A stretch of DNA of 15,503 nt from an uncultured Flavobacterium sp. Lineage in GTDB: Bacteria; Bacteroidota; Bacteroidia; Flavobacteriales; Flavobacteriaceae. The notes beneath the pieces are model-generated. The model was not told the origin of the DNA and did no database searches. It saw only the letters and a program-made list of their open reading frames with translations. This document shows positions 7,554 to 13,971 of this stretch, piece after piece. How positions within the stretch are numbered: the stretch's first letter is position 1; each line of letters begins with the position of its first letter. The position numbers and the translations under genes were made by a program. The stretch covers positions 1 to 15,503 of the forward strand of contig NZ_CAMLIX010000120.1 of NCBI RefSeq assembly GCF_946479975.1. Reading direction: 5' to 3'.

Positions 7554-8249
7554 TTAAACTGCAAAAAACAATTCTAGTTCTTGCAACGTCTCTTTTGATG
7601 TTTTGATATCTTTTACAATCTCTCCTTTATTGAGTGCCACAATACGGTCGCAAACTTCAACGGTGTGCTGCAAATCATGGCTTGATACTAGAACGGTTAC
7701 GTTAGGATTATCTGCCAGATCTTTAATAATTTTTTTAAGTCTGCTAACCGTTGTAGGATCTAGATTGGCAAATGGTTCGTCTAAAATTACAACTTCTGGG
7801 TTTCCTATAAGTGTAGCAATGATTCCAACTTTTTTCTGATTTCCTTTTGATAAATCTCTCAGGTACTTTTTATTCTTTAAAATTTCTCCGTTAAAAAATT
7901 CTTCATGCTGTGCCAGCAAAGCATCGACATCTGCTTTGTTCTGATTTCGAAGATCGCCGATAAAATAAAAATATTCTTCTGGTGTTAAATACCCAATAAG
8001 GAAACTTTCATCTAAAAATGAACCTGTAAAAGATTTCCAGTTTTCGCTTGTATTAACCTGAATATCATTGTTTAATACGTTTCCTTTTGTAGGCTGAATC
8101 AAATCTAAAAGCAGACTGAAAAATGTTGTTTTTCCTGCTCCATTGTTTCCTACTAAACCGAAACTTTGTCCTTTTGGAATTTCAAGATTTTCGATATTTA
8201 AAACGGTAGTTTCGTTATATTTTTTTGTAAGTTGATTTACTTGTATCAT
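7554..8249 (-). CDS. ABC transporter ATP-binding protein
   Basis: This is a 231-residue ABC ATPase. It has Walker A GNNGAGKT (34-41), the signature loop as LSKGN (133-137, a degenerate LSGGQ), Walker B VVILDE with the catalytic Glu (153-158), a D-loop ANLDP and the switch His191 in VSSHDL. The domain is complete, with only a short C-terminal tail. It belongs by look to the exporter-type family of stand-alone ATPases that pair with an integral membrane protein encoded next door. The partner is evidently the DUF5687 protein encoded just upstream (78-bp gap containing a palindrome). It starts at ATG 8249. The substrate is unknown. Similar pairs are usually annotated as exporters, and nothing in the sequence says more. 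Confidence 0.93.
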   Translation of the reverse strand: MIQVNQLTKKYNETTVLNIENLEIPKGQSFGLVGNNGAGKTTFFSLLLDLIQPTKGNVLNNDIQVNTSENWKSFTGSFLDESFLIGYLTPEEYFYFIGDLRNQNKADVDALLAQHEEFFNGEILKNKKYLRDLSKGNQKKVGIIATLIGNPEVVILDEPFANLDPTTVSRLKKIIKDLADNPNVTVLVSSHDLQHTVEVCDRIVALNKGEIVKDIKTSKETLQELELFFAV

Positions 8250-8266
8250 GTAATTTTAGATTTTAG

Positions 8267-8282
8267 TCCCAAAGCTTTGGGA
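8267..8282. repeat. Perfect 16-bp palindrome between permease and ATPase genes
   Basis: TCCCAAAGCTTTGGGA is a perfect 8+8 dyad located 17 bp before the ATPase ATG, in the 78-bp gap between two genes transcribed together. On the minus strand it is followed by ACUAAAAU rather than a U-run. It resembles the TCCCGA...TCGGGA cores inside the terminators at 11001-11048 and 12071-12125. It may act as a partial terminator, RNA-stability element or protein-binding dyad. Confidence 0.6.
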
Positions 8283-8327
8283 TTGATTTTATAGATTTTC
8301 AAACCAGCACATTCTCTGGCTATCATT

Positions 8328-9797
8328 TTAATTTTTTTGTTTGTAAGCGCTTATTGTGCTGTACTTCTCGATTTTGTATCTTTTTTCGATTAATGAAAAC
8401 ACTTTTTCTTTAAAAATAAATCCGAGAACTCCTGCTCCGGCAATTAAACTTAATGCTATTGTTTTGTCTCCAAAATGCAATCCTAGCCAATACAATAATA
8501 AAGGAAGAAATATTTTTGGTAAAGACAGCAACATCGAATTTACATTAAACGCTTTTTTATCTCCAAAAGCTCCGCCTGCAACGCTTAAATCAATTGGCGT
8601 TTTGGTAAATGCACCACCTAAAAGAACCAGATGCGAATTGACACCAATGTTATAAATCGCTCCAACAACAATAGTGAGATAAACTTCCCATCCAAAGAAA
8701 AGATAGAATGAAGCCAAAATTGTTGAAATCAAAGTTGCAATTACAATCAGCCACCATTTTGAGGTAATGTAAACACGATAAGGAACATTCTGAGTCATCA
8801 TTAATTGATAATAGGAACTGTCCCAGCTTGGTACAAATTGTCCAAAAACAAAAAGAAATCCGCCAGAAACAAATATTGCTCCAAAAATCTGCATTACAGG
8901 TTTTTCATAAACGTCAATGCCTCCAGAAAAAAATAGTAATCCGTAAAATAAAAAGATCGCACTCATAAAAATAGTCGTTTTAGATCTTTTGTTTCTTCTA
9001 ATAAGTTTAATGTCGTTTTTAAGAAATGTTCCTAAAGTACCAAATTGGTTCAGCCAAGAAAGATTTTCTGTTGTAGCAATGTCATGTTTTACCGAAAGTC
9101 CTGCATCTAGATATAAATTCTTTTTAAAATAGTTAAAAGTGAATGCATAGATTCCCGCCAAAGCTAAAATGGGAATTAAGAATAAGCCGTCGATATCATA
9201 AAGACCCTGAAAAAATGGTGTTGTAAATAAGGTAACATCAAATATTTTGTAATATTGAGCGCCCGCTAAAGACAATATCACTACTGTAAAAACAGCAAAT
9301 AAGCGATCGATATTACTAAGAATGATATTCAAAAAATTATTGATGTAAATAAGCGACATAATTCCTAAATGCCAGAAAATAACTTCTACAACATTATAGC
9401 CGTTCAAAATCAGTACAACCGAAAACGGAATGAAAAATAGGGCGTGCACCCAATTGAAAAAAGATAAAACTGTTTTGCCTAAAGAAAAGTGAACAATCGT
9501 TGGTTTATTAAACGGCAGAACCAGCAAAGGTTTAATATTTAAAACCGGAATCGCCTGGAGTAACAACTTGACTAATAGATCTAAAAGAACATAATAAATT
9601 AAAAATCGATTGACCGTTACTAATGGCTCTAATTTCATTTCTTTAAGAAGGTAAAAGGCTCCAACTCCCATTGCAATAAAAATTAAAGAGAAATAGATCA
9701 TAAAAAATCCAATTATAATTTTCATTGCAAGGTTTTTACCAAAAGATGCAGATCTAATGAACGCCTTCCATTCTAGGTAAATAAACTTCTTAATCAT
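8328..9797 (-). CDS. DUF5687-type ABC transporter membrane protein
   Basis: The 489-residue polytopic protein has about 12 hydrophobic segments. The first membrane helix (about 27-49) follows a basic amphipathic N-terminus (MIKKFIYLEWKAFIRSASFGKN). A long cytoplasmic-type loop (about 225-272, LSWLNQFGTLGTFLKNDIKLIRRNKRSK) splits the protein into two halves, as in ABC-2-like permeases with an internal repeat. I recognise it as the DUF5687 family common in flavobacteria. The family name is from memory, but the adjacent ATPase gene independently supports a transporter role. It starts at ATG 9797 and has a -7 motif 35 bp upstream. Transported substrate and direction are not known; export is the likely direction because no binding protein is encoded nearby. 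Confidence 0.85.
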   Translation of the reverse strand: MIKKFIYLEWKAFIRSASFGKNLAMKIIIGFFMIYFSLIFIAMGVGAFYLLKEMKLEPLVTVNRFLIYYVLLDLLVKLLLQAIPVLNIKPLLVLPFNKPTIVHFSLGKTVLSFFNWVHALFFIPFSVVLILNGYNVVEVIFWHLGIMSLIYINNFLNIILSNIDRLFAVFTVVILSLAGAQYYKIFDVTLFTTPFFQGLYDIDGLFLIPILALAGIYAFTFNYFKKNLYLDAGLSVKHDIATTENLSWLNQFGTLGTFLKNDIKLIRRNKRSKTTIFMSAIFLFYGLLFFSGGIDVYEKPVMQIFGAIFVSGGFLFVFGQFVPSWDSSYYQLMMTQNVPYRVYITSKWWLIVIATLISTILASFYLFFGWEVYLTIVVGAIYNIGVNSHLVLLGGAFTKTPIDLSVAGGAFGDKKAFNVNSMLLSLPKIFLPLLLYWLGLHFGDKTIALSLIAGAGVLGFIFKEKVFSLIEKRYKIEKYSTISAYKQKN

Positions 9798-9831
9798 GGT
9801 TTTTGTTTTTAGTATTTGTGTAGTCAGATAC

Positions 9832-9839
9832 CAAATGTA
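9832..9839 (-). promoter_or_regulatory. -7 promoter element for the ABC transporter operon
   Basis: The minus strand reads TACATTTG, an exact TAnnTTTG match, 35 bp before the permease ATG at 9797. The nearest TTTG upstream is only 11 nt away, shorter than the usual 17-23, so the -33 element is uncertain. It lies in a 128-bp divergent gap shared with the reductase gene. Confidence 0.5.
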
Positions 9840-9902
9840 GGAAAACGTTACAAAAAAAGTTAAAAAAAATAATTTAGTGCTAAAATTTTAATAGCTGTTT
9901 GT

Positions 9903-9910
9903 TATTTTTG
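9903..9910 (+). promoter_or_regulatory. -7 promoter element for the reductase gene
   Basis: TATTTTTG matches TAnnTTTG exactly and lies 15 bp before the ATG at 9926, implying a very short leader, which is common in this phylum. No clear TTTG is found 17-23 nt upstream; TTTAG at 9873-9877 is the closest. The motif is observed; its use is inferred. Confidence 0.45.
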
Positions 9911-9925
9911 CATAAAAATTAGATC

Positions 9926-10978
9926 ATGCCATCATTCTTAAAATTAATAATTAAAGAGGTAAAACGAGAAACTGCAGATGCGGTTTCGATACTTTTTAAT
10001 GTTCCTGAAGAACTAAAACCAGATTATAAATTTATAGCTGGTCAATATATAAATCTAAAACTTACACTTGATAATCAAGAAATTAGACGTGCTTATTCTA
10101 TTTGTTCTGCACCAGACAGCGGTGAATTAAGAATTGCAGTTAAAGCGGTAAAAAACGGTCTGTTTTCTCAGTTTGCCAATACCAAATTAAAAGCAGGAGA
10201 TGTTCTAGAAGTAGGTCAGCCGGAAGGTATTTTTACTTTTGAACCAGATGCAGAAAGACAACGAAACTATGCTGCGTTTGTTGCAGGAAGCGGCATTACA
10301 CCAGTTCTTTCTATTATAAAATCGGTTTTAAAAAATGAGCCAAAAAGTTCATTTGTATTGGTTTACGGAAATAAAACTCCTGAAAACACTATTTTTCATC
10401 AAGAACTTCACGATTTACAATTGCAATACGTAGGCAGATTTTTTGTGCATTATGTATTCAGCCAGGCAAAAGCAGAAAATGCTTTATTTGGAAGAATTGA
10501 AAAATCGGCTGTGAATTTTGTTTTAAACAACAAACACAAAGAGTTACAGTTTGATAAATTTTTCTTGTGCGGACCAGAAGAAATGATCAATACAGTTTCT
10601 GATGTTTTGAAAGAGAAAAATGTAAAAGAATCTGCTATTAAGTTTGAGCTTTTTACTTCTTCGGTTGAAGAAAACGTGATTCAAGGTTCTCAAGAAGGTC
10701 ATACAAAAATTACGATTTTAGTTGATGATGAAGAGACTACATTTGAAATGTCTAAAAAACAGACCATTCTTGACGCTGCTCTAAAACAAGGCGTTGACGC
10801 TCCCTATTCTTGCCAAGGCGGTATCTGCAGCAGCTGTTTAGGACGTGTGACAACTGGAACTGCAGAAATGACGAAAAACTCTATTCTGACAGATAGCGAA
10901 ATTGCTGAAGGTTTAATTTTAACCTGCCAAGCACATCCAACTTCTGAAACTATTTATGTTGATTACGACGACGTATAA
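9926..10978 (+). CDS. PaaE-type FAD/NAD(P)H oxidoreductase with C-terminal 2Fe-2S ferredoxin domain
   Basis: The 350-residue electron-transfer protein has three modules in order. First is a ferredoxin-reductase FAD domain (about 5-105) with the flavin motif RAYSICSAP (55-63). Second is a nucleotide-binding domain (about 112-235) with AGSGITPVLSI (120-130) and CGPEEM (215-220). Third is a plant-type 2Fe-2S domain (about 260-350) with cluster ligands Cys296, Cys301, Cys304 and Cys334 in the C-x4-C-x2-C...C spacing. This is the layout of the phenylacetyl-CoA epoxidase reductase PaaE and related oxygenase reductases. It passes electrons from NAD(P)H to an oxygenase or desaturase. No paaABCD genes are nearby, and the gene is alone between a promoter and a strong terminator. 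Its partner is therefore unknown, and the paaE symbol is withheld. Confidence 0.93.
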   Translation: MPSFLKLIIKEVKRETADAVSILFNVPEELKPDYKFIAGQYINLKLTLDNQEIRRAYSICSAPDSGELRIAVKAVKNGLFSQFANTKLKAGDVLEVGQPEGIFTFEPDAERQRNYAAFVAGSGITPVLSIIKSVLKNEPKSSFVLVYGNKTPENTIFHQELHDLQLQYVGRFFVHYVFSQAKAENALFGRIEKSAVNFVLNNKHKELQFDKFFLCGPEEMINTVSDVLKEKNVKESAIKFELFTSSVEENVIQGSQEGHTKITILVDDEETTFEMSKKQTILDAALKQGVDAPYSCQGGICSSCLGRVTTGTAEMTKNSILTDSEIAEGLILTCQAHPTSETIYVDYDDV

Positions 10979-11000
10979 TAATTAGAAATTCTAAAATATA

Positions 11001-11048
11001 AAATTCCAACCTTATCCCGAAGCTACGGATAAAGTTGGAATTTTTTTT
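11001..11048 (+). terminator. Intrinsic terminator after the reductase gene
   Basis: Arms 11001-11017 and 11027-11043 form a 17-bp stem with a single mismatch (C11011/A11033) around a 9-nt loop. The stem merges into a run of eight T at 11041-11048. It begins 23 bp after the stop codon. The outer stem carries AAATTCCAA and its complement, the same box that recurs at 12044-12222. It would end transcription of a single-gene unit. Confidence 0.9.
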
Positions 11049-11163
11049 GCGCTTCTTTCTTTTTTCAATTTAAAGCCAATTTCGATATTATAAAAACAGA
11101 CTAATAAATTTTGAGGATTTTTTAAAAAATGTACCGAAATTTTATTAAATTAGTAGTGTAGTT

Positions 11164-11219
11164 AAGACTGACATTTTCCTTCATCTTAAAGATAGATTTT
11201 GTGAGTCTTCATTAATGTC
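11164..11219 (+). repeat. Interleaved inverted repeats in the leader of the 11245 gene
   Basis: AAGACT (11164-11169) is directly followed by GACATT (11170-11175). Their complements AGTCTT (11204-11209) and AATGTC (11214-11219) occur in the same order, so the two pairings interleave like a pseudoknot or exclude each other. A small hairpin ATCTT-A-AAGAT (11183-11193) sits between. It ends 25 bp before the ATG. It may be a leader structure or may be chance; each arm is only 6 bp. Confidence 0.3.
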
Positions 11220-11244
11220 GATACATCTTTAAACATTAAATATT

Positions 11245-11634
11245 ATGGCAACGCATCATTATCTACGCCTGACTTTTATCCTACTTTTTGTAGTAACCGC
11301 TCTTTTTTGTGTCTATTTTATAATTAAAAAAAAGAAAAAAGCGCCCAAACTTCTTTCCAAAGAAAAGTATAATTCTTCAATGACTGGGGGAATGAAAGAA
11401 ATAGCAGTTACGGATAGTTTTTTTAATATCTGGCCTTATGTAAGCGAATTAAAAGCAGCTAAAATTTTATCTAAAAAAATTAAAGAATCTGATTTGGTCC
11501 ATAAAGTTTACAGAAATTCAACAGAGGATTTTGAACACATTTTACTTGCTACAGAAAAAGAAAATCATTTTGTTGAAGTTGTAGTTGACAAAAACAAAAA
11601 GAAAGTACTGGGATATCTTCTTCTAAATTTATAA
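11245..11634 (+). CDS. Small membrane-anchored protein of unknown function
   Basis: This 129-residue protein has one N-terminal membrane helix (about 9-27) followed by a strongly basic stretch (KKKKKAPK), which places the C-terminal part in the cytoplasm by the positive-inside rule. The soluble part (about 40-129) looks alpha/beta. Its C-terminal third alternates FEHILLATEKENHFVEVVVDKNKKKVLGYLLLNL, three probable beta strands. I do not recognise a family or catalytic motif, and no Cys pair or lipobox is present. It starts at ATG 11245, about 200 bp after the reductase terminator, and therefore needs its own promoter, which I could not identify. The following gene is 98 bp away on the same strand. 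Base composition matches the surroundings. Confidence 0.75.
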   Translation: MATHHYLRLTFILLFVVTALFCVYFIIKKKKKAPKLLSKEKYNSSMTGGMKEIAVTDSFFNIWPYVSELKAAKILSKKIKESDLVHKVYRNSTEDFEHILLATEKENHFVEVVVDKNKKKVLGYLLLNL

Positions 11635-11705
11635 GAAATAGATCATCACATTTATCAATTCTTAGTTGGAAAAATACTTGCTAAAAATGTAAAAAAAATA
11701 TGATA

Positions 11706-11730
11706 TTTGTCAAAGTTTAAAATTTGACAA
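11706..11730 (+). repeat. Degenerate copy of the intergenic palindrome, next to the 11733 start
   Basis: The first 17 bases, TTTGTCAAAGTTTAAAA (11706-11722), are identical to 12140-12156. The right arm TTTGACAA lacks the extra bases of the 12138-12168 copy, so this copy is an imperfect dyad (8-bp stem TTGTCAAA/TTTGACAA). It ends two bases before the ATG at 11733. An RNA hairpin here would abut the start codon. Confidence 0.65.
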
Positions 11731-11732
11731 GA

Positions 11733-12041
11733 ATGAAATCAATTCGAGAAATATTTAGAAATAATCAATCGCTTTTGGAAGAACCAGAAGTTGTAAAACT
11801 TGTTGATTATTGTTCAGAATTGCAGGATGAAATTGTAGAACTCAAATTTCAAAAAACTGATAATAAAGAACTTGCAATGCTTGATATGATCAAGGAAGTT
11901 ATAAAAGGTTGTCAAGCCTTAGAAAAAGAACAAATGGAACACGAACGATTTGGTTACGATGCTCCAGATTATCAAGCTACAATTTCAAATCTTAAAAATT
12001 ATATTTTCAGCAGATGTCGTGATGAGAAGATTTGGCTGTAG
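11733..12041 (+). CDS. Small helical protein of unknown function
   Basis: The 102-residue, mostly alpha-helical, charged soluble protein has no signal peptide or membrane helix. A central region (about 25-75, LVDYCSELQDEIVELKF through KGCQALEKEQMEHER) could form a helical hairpin or short coiled coil. Three cysteines (28, 59, 95 by count from this start) do not form a known motif. I do not recognise a family. The frame extends up to a TTG at 11724, but that codon lies inside the palindromic repeat, so the ATG at 11733 (MKSIREIFRNNQ) is preferred. The gene is flanked on both sides by copies of the same palindrome family. It is followed 30 bp after its stop by the convergent terminator region. 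It is probably a lineage-specific housekeeping accessory. Confidence 0.72.
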   Translation: MKSIREIFRNNQSLLEEPEVVKLVDYCSELQDEIVELKFQKTDNKELAMLDMIKEVIKGCQALEKEQMEHERFGYDAPDYQATISNLKNYIFSRCRDEKIWL

Positions 12042-12070
12042 TTAAATTCCAAATATTTAAATTCCAATAA

Positions 12071-12125
12071 AAAAAATCCAAATTCCAATTTTATCCCGAG
12101 ACTTCGGGAGAAATTTGGATTTTTT
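12071..12125. terminator. Bidirectional terminator between convergent genes
   Basis: An outer 14-bp stem (12071-12084 with 12112-12125) and an inner perfect stem TCCCGA/TCGGGA (12094-12099, 12104-12109) form a branched or bulged hairpin. The plus-strand side ends in six T (12120-12125) and the minus-strand side in eight (12069-12076 complement). It starts 30 bp after the stop at 12041 and serves the gene at 11733 and the glycosyltransferase operon from the other side. Confidence 0.8.
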
Positions 12126-12137
12126 AGTTTTATAAAA

Positions 12138-12168
12138 TCTTTGTCAAAGTTTAAAACTTTGACAAAGA
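12138..12168. repeat. 31-nt perfect palindrome
   Basis: Arms of 15 bp (12138-12152 and 12154-12168) are perfectly complementary around a single central A at 12153. Each arm also contains CTTTGTCAAAG, itself partly self-complementary. No T-run follows on either strand. It shares 17 identical bases with 11706-11722, pointing to a dispersed intergenic repeat family. Confidence 0.8.
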
Positions 12169-12206
12169 AGAATGTAGTTTTTCAACTTTGGAATTTGGAA
12201 TTTGAT

Positions 12207-13253
12207 TTAAATATTGGAATTTATTTTAGAAATTACATCTTCTGGAGAAATACTTCTCATCGCATCTTCATAACCTTCAACCATTTTATTTCCATAAACC
12301 GAAGTTGGCAGTTTTGGATATTGATTTCTATCAGGAACCAAAGCGTTTTCTAAATTCTGGTTGAATGGTAAAAATCCGGCGTAAGGATGTGTCGCTCCAA
12401 AAAGAGAAACCACTTTTACACCCAGCATTGCTGCAATATGTGCATTTCCAGAATCCATAGAAAGCATCACATCAAGATTGCTGATTAATTGTAATTCCTG
12501 CTGCAATTTAATTTTTCCAGCCATATTAATTACATTTTCAAATGGCTGAGAAAGCGATTCTAAAATTTCGATTTCCTTCTTTCCTCCACCAAAAAGTAAA
12601 ATTTTATGTGTTGAATTTTCAGCTAATTTTGCAATTACTTCTTTCATCAAATCTAAAGGATAAACCTTAGAATCGTATTGGGCAAAAGGCGCAATTCCAA
12701 TTAATTTTGAATTTTCATTTCCGATAATTTCAACAATTTCAGTACTTAAAACTGCTTTTTCAGGAAATTCTGGATTCGATAAATCTAAAGGAAAACCAAG
12801 TTCTTCGAACACTTCTGCGTGTCTTTCGAACATTGTTGGTAATTGTTTAAAAACCTTATTTTCTGCTCTTGTCAATTCTTTTTTTCCTTCTCTTCCTTTA
12901 TCAACGGTTGCTCTTTTTTTTCCGCTTAAAGCGAAAAGTAAACTCACAACTTTAGATCTTAAAACATTATGAAGATCTGCAAAAGCGTCAATTTTTAGTC
13001 TTTTTACATCTTTATATAATCGCAAAAGTCCTGGAAATCCTTTGTGTCTTTCTTTTTCATCAAAAGCAAAAAACTCCAAATTGGGAATCCCGTCAAAAAA
13101 AGGTTTAAAAAATGGACGCGAAATAACAGTCAATTTCACTGTTGGATATTGTTTTACAAAAGCCCGTAAAACAGGAACCGTCATGGCGACATCTCCCATT
13201 GCGGATAGTCTCATGACGGCTATGTGTTTGATTTTATTGGACAAGTCTGTCAA
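12207..13253 (-). CDS. Glycosyltransferase family 9 (heptosyltransferase-like)
   Basis: This is a GT-B fold transferase that adds sugars to cell-surface glycolipids such as the LPS core. It shows the first Rossmann strand and loop HIAVMRLSAMGDVAMT (10-25), the acceptor-domain segment ADLHNVLRSK (92-101), and IAPFAQYDSKVYPLDLMKEV-like start of the donor domain (from about 187). FGGGKKE (221-227) and the donor-site signature SMDSGNAHIAAMLG (265-278) with LFGATHP (284-290) follow. At 348 residues the length is normal. The only in-frame candidates before the essential first strand are TTG 13253 and TTG 13244; the first ATG (residue 14) would remove that strand. The TTG at 13253 lies 1 nt after the DUF4254 stop, suggesting coupled translation. 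The donor sugar is not predictable. Confidence 0.9.
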   Translation of the reverse strand: MTDLSNKIKHIAVMRLSAMGDVAMTVPVLRAFVKQYPTVKLTVISRPFFKPFFDGIPNLEFFAFDEKERHKGFPGLLRLYKDVKRLKIDAFADLHNVLRSKVVSLLFALSGKKRATVDKGREGKKELTRAENKVFKQLPTMFERHAEVFEELGFPLDLSNPEFPEKAVLSTEIVEIIGNENSKLIGIAPFAQYDSKVYPLDLMKEVIAKLAENSTHKILLFGGGKKEIEILESLSQPFENVINMAGKIKLQQELQLISNLDVMLSMDSGNAHIAAMLGVKVVSLFGATHPYAGFLPFNQNLENALVPDRNQYPKLPTSVYGNKMVEGYEDAMRSISPEDVISKINSNI

Positions 13254-13254
13254 A

Positions 13255-13860
13255 TTATTTTTTGTTTTGATACAAAACTGGGTTTAATTCATCGTCGTTG
13301 TACATTTTCATTTGTTTGTACACTTTCATGAATTTATCGCCATTTTCGATATCTGTCAATAATTCTTCAATTGCTGTAGATAAATCTGTTCTTTGCTCTA
13401 AAAGTACATTTAATTTCTCCTGACATTTATCTCTGTGTTCTTGAGAAGCTTCTACACGAGTTGCTTCTTCATGCATATGATAAATTTTTAAAGCCAAAAT
13501 TGATAATCTGTCAAATGCCCAGGCTGGACTTTCAGAATTAATTTTTGCTCCATCTTTTACTTTAATGTCGCTGTATTTCTGTAAAAAATATCCGTCGATA
13601 TATTCCACCATATCAGTACGTTCCTGATTTGATGCATCGATTCTTCTTTTTAAAGTTAAAGCTGCAACTGGATCAATTTGCGGATCACGAATAATATCTT
13701 CAAAGTGCCATTGAACGGTATCGATCCAATTTTTAAGATATAATAAATGCTCAAACTTATCTTTTGGATAAGGATTATTGATCGGCTGATCAACATTATC
13801 AAATTGATGATAATCTTTGATGCTTTGCTCGAAAACAGAATATGCTAATTTTGAAAACAT
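13255..13860 (-). CDS. DUF4254 family protein
   Basis: This 201-residue soluble helical protein has the family's characteristic segment LKNWIDTVQWHFEDIIRDPQID (42-63). It also has the downstream block LKRRIDASNQERTDMVE (69-85) and WAFDRLSILALKIYHM (113-128). It has no signal peptide, membrane helix or recognisable catalytic site. The biochemical function is unknown. Proteins of this family are, to my knowledge, encoded next to surface-glycan glycosyltransferases in Bacteroidota, and here it is the first gene of a two-gene unit with a GT9 enzyme. A role in lipopolysaccharide or other glycan assembly is therefore inferred. ATG 13860 is preceded by an exact TAnnTTTG motif 21 bp upstream, which supports both the start and operon leadership. 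Confidence 0.88.
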   Translation of the reverse strand: MFSKLAYSVFEQSIKDYHQFDNVDQPINNPYPKDKFEHLLYLKNWIDTVQWHFEDIIRDPQIDPVAALTLKRRIDASNQERTDMVEYIDGYFLQKYSDIKVKDGAKINSESPAWAFDRLSILALKIYHMHEEATRVEASQEHRDKCQEKLNVLLEQRTDLSTAIEELLTDIENGDKFMKVYKQMKMYNDDELNPVLYQNKK

Positions 13861-13881
13861 GTATTTATTTTTTTAGAGTTA

Positions 13882-13889
13882 CAAAGATA
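13882..13889 (-). promoter_or_regulatory. -7 promoter element for the DUF4254-glycosyltransferase operon
   Basis: The minus strand reads TATCTTTG, an exact TAnnTTTG match, 21 bp before ATG 13860. A T-rich TTTTTTTCG lies 20 nt upstream where TTTG is expected (one base off). It lies in the 111-bp divergent gap shared with upp; no comparably good motif was found for upp. Confidence 0.6.
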
Positions 13890-13971
13890 CTTTTTATACT
13901 TTTATGCTACGAAAAAAAGCATTTATTTTTCGATTTCTAATCTTTATCCGTTAATAAATTAATATTTCATC

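Larger units (their letters stand above)
12044..12222. repeat. Mirrored AAATTCCAA / TTGGAATTT boxes between convergent genes
   Basis: Three copies of AAATTCCAA (12044-12052, 12059-12067, 12080-12088) are followed, after the hairpin core and palindrome, by three copies of the complement TTGGAATTT (12188-12196, 12195-12203, 12214-12222). The outermost copies can pair across about 160 bp. The last copy lies inside the 3' end of the glycosyltransferase gene and encodes its final residues. The AATATTTAA-type spacers are also roughly mirrored. Confidence 0.75.

Noticed and set aside
9926..10978. Naming the reductase paaE
   Set aside because: Domain layout fits, but no phenylacetate genes are present and many oxygenase reductases share the layout.
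11724..11732. TTG start for the small helical gene, adding three residues
   Set aside because: This codon is part of the palindromic repeat arm; the ATG at 11733 is in frame and better placed.
12044..12222. CRISPR array or IS remnant
   Set aside because: Repeats are 9-mers without regular spacers, and no transposase or cas sequence is present. Terminator and palindrome modules explain it better.
12141..12353. Plus-strand 70-residue reading frame
   Set aside because: It begins inside the 31-nt palindrome, runs antisense through the glycosyltransferase 3' end, and its translation is low-complexity with no family resemblance.
13890..13971. upp promoter
   Set aside because: Only poor matches (TATTTTTC near 13923; TAATCTTT) were seen, with no -33 box at proper spacing.
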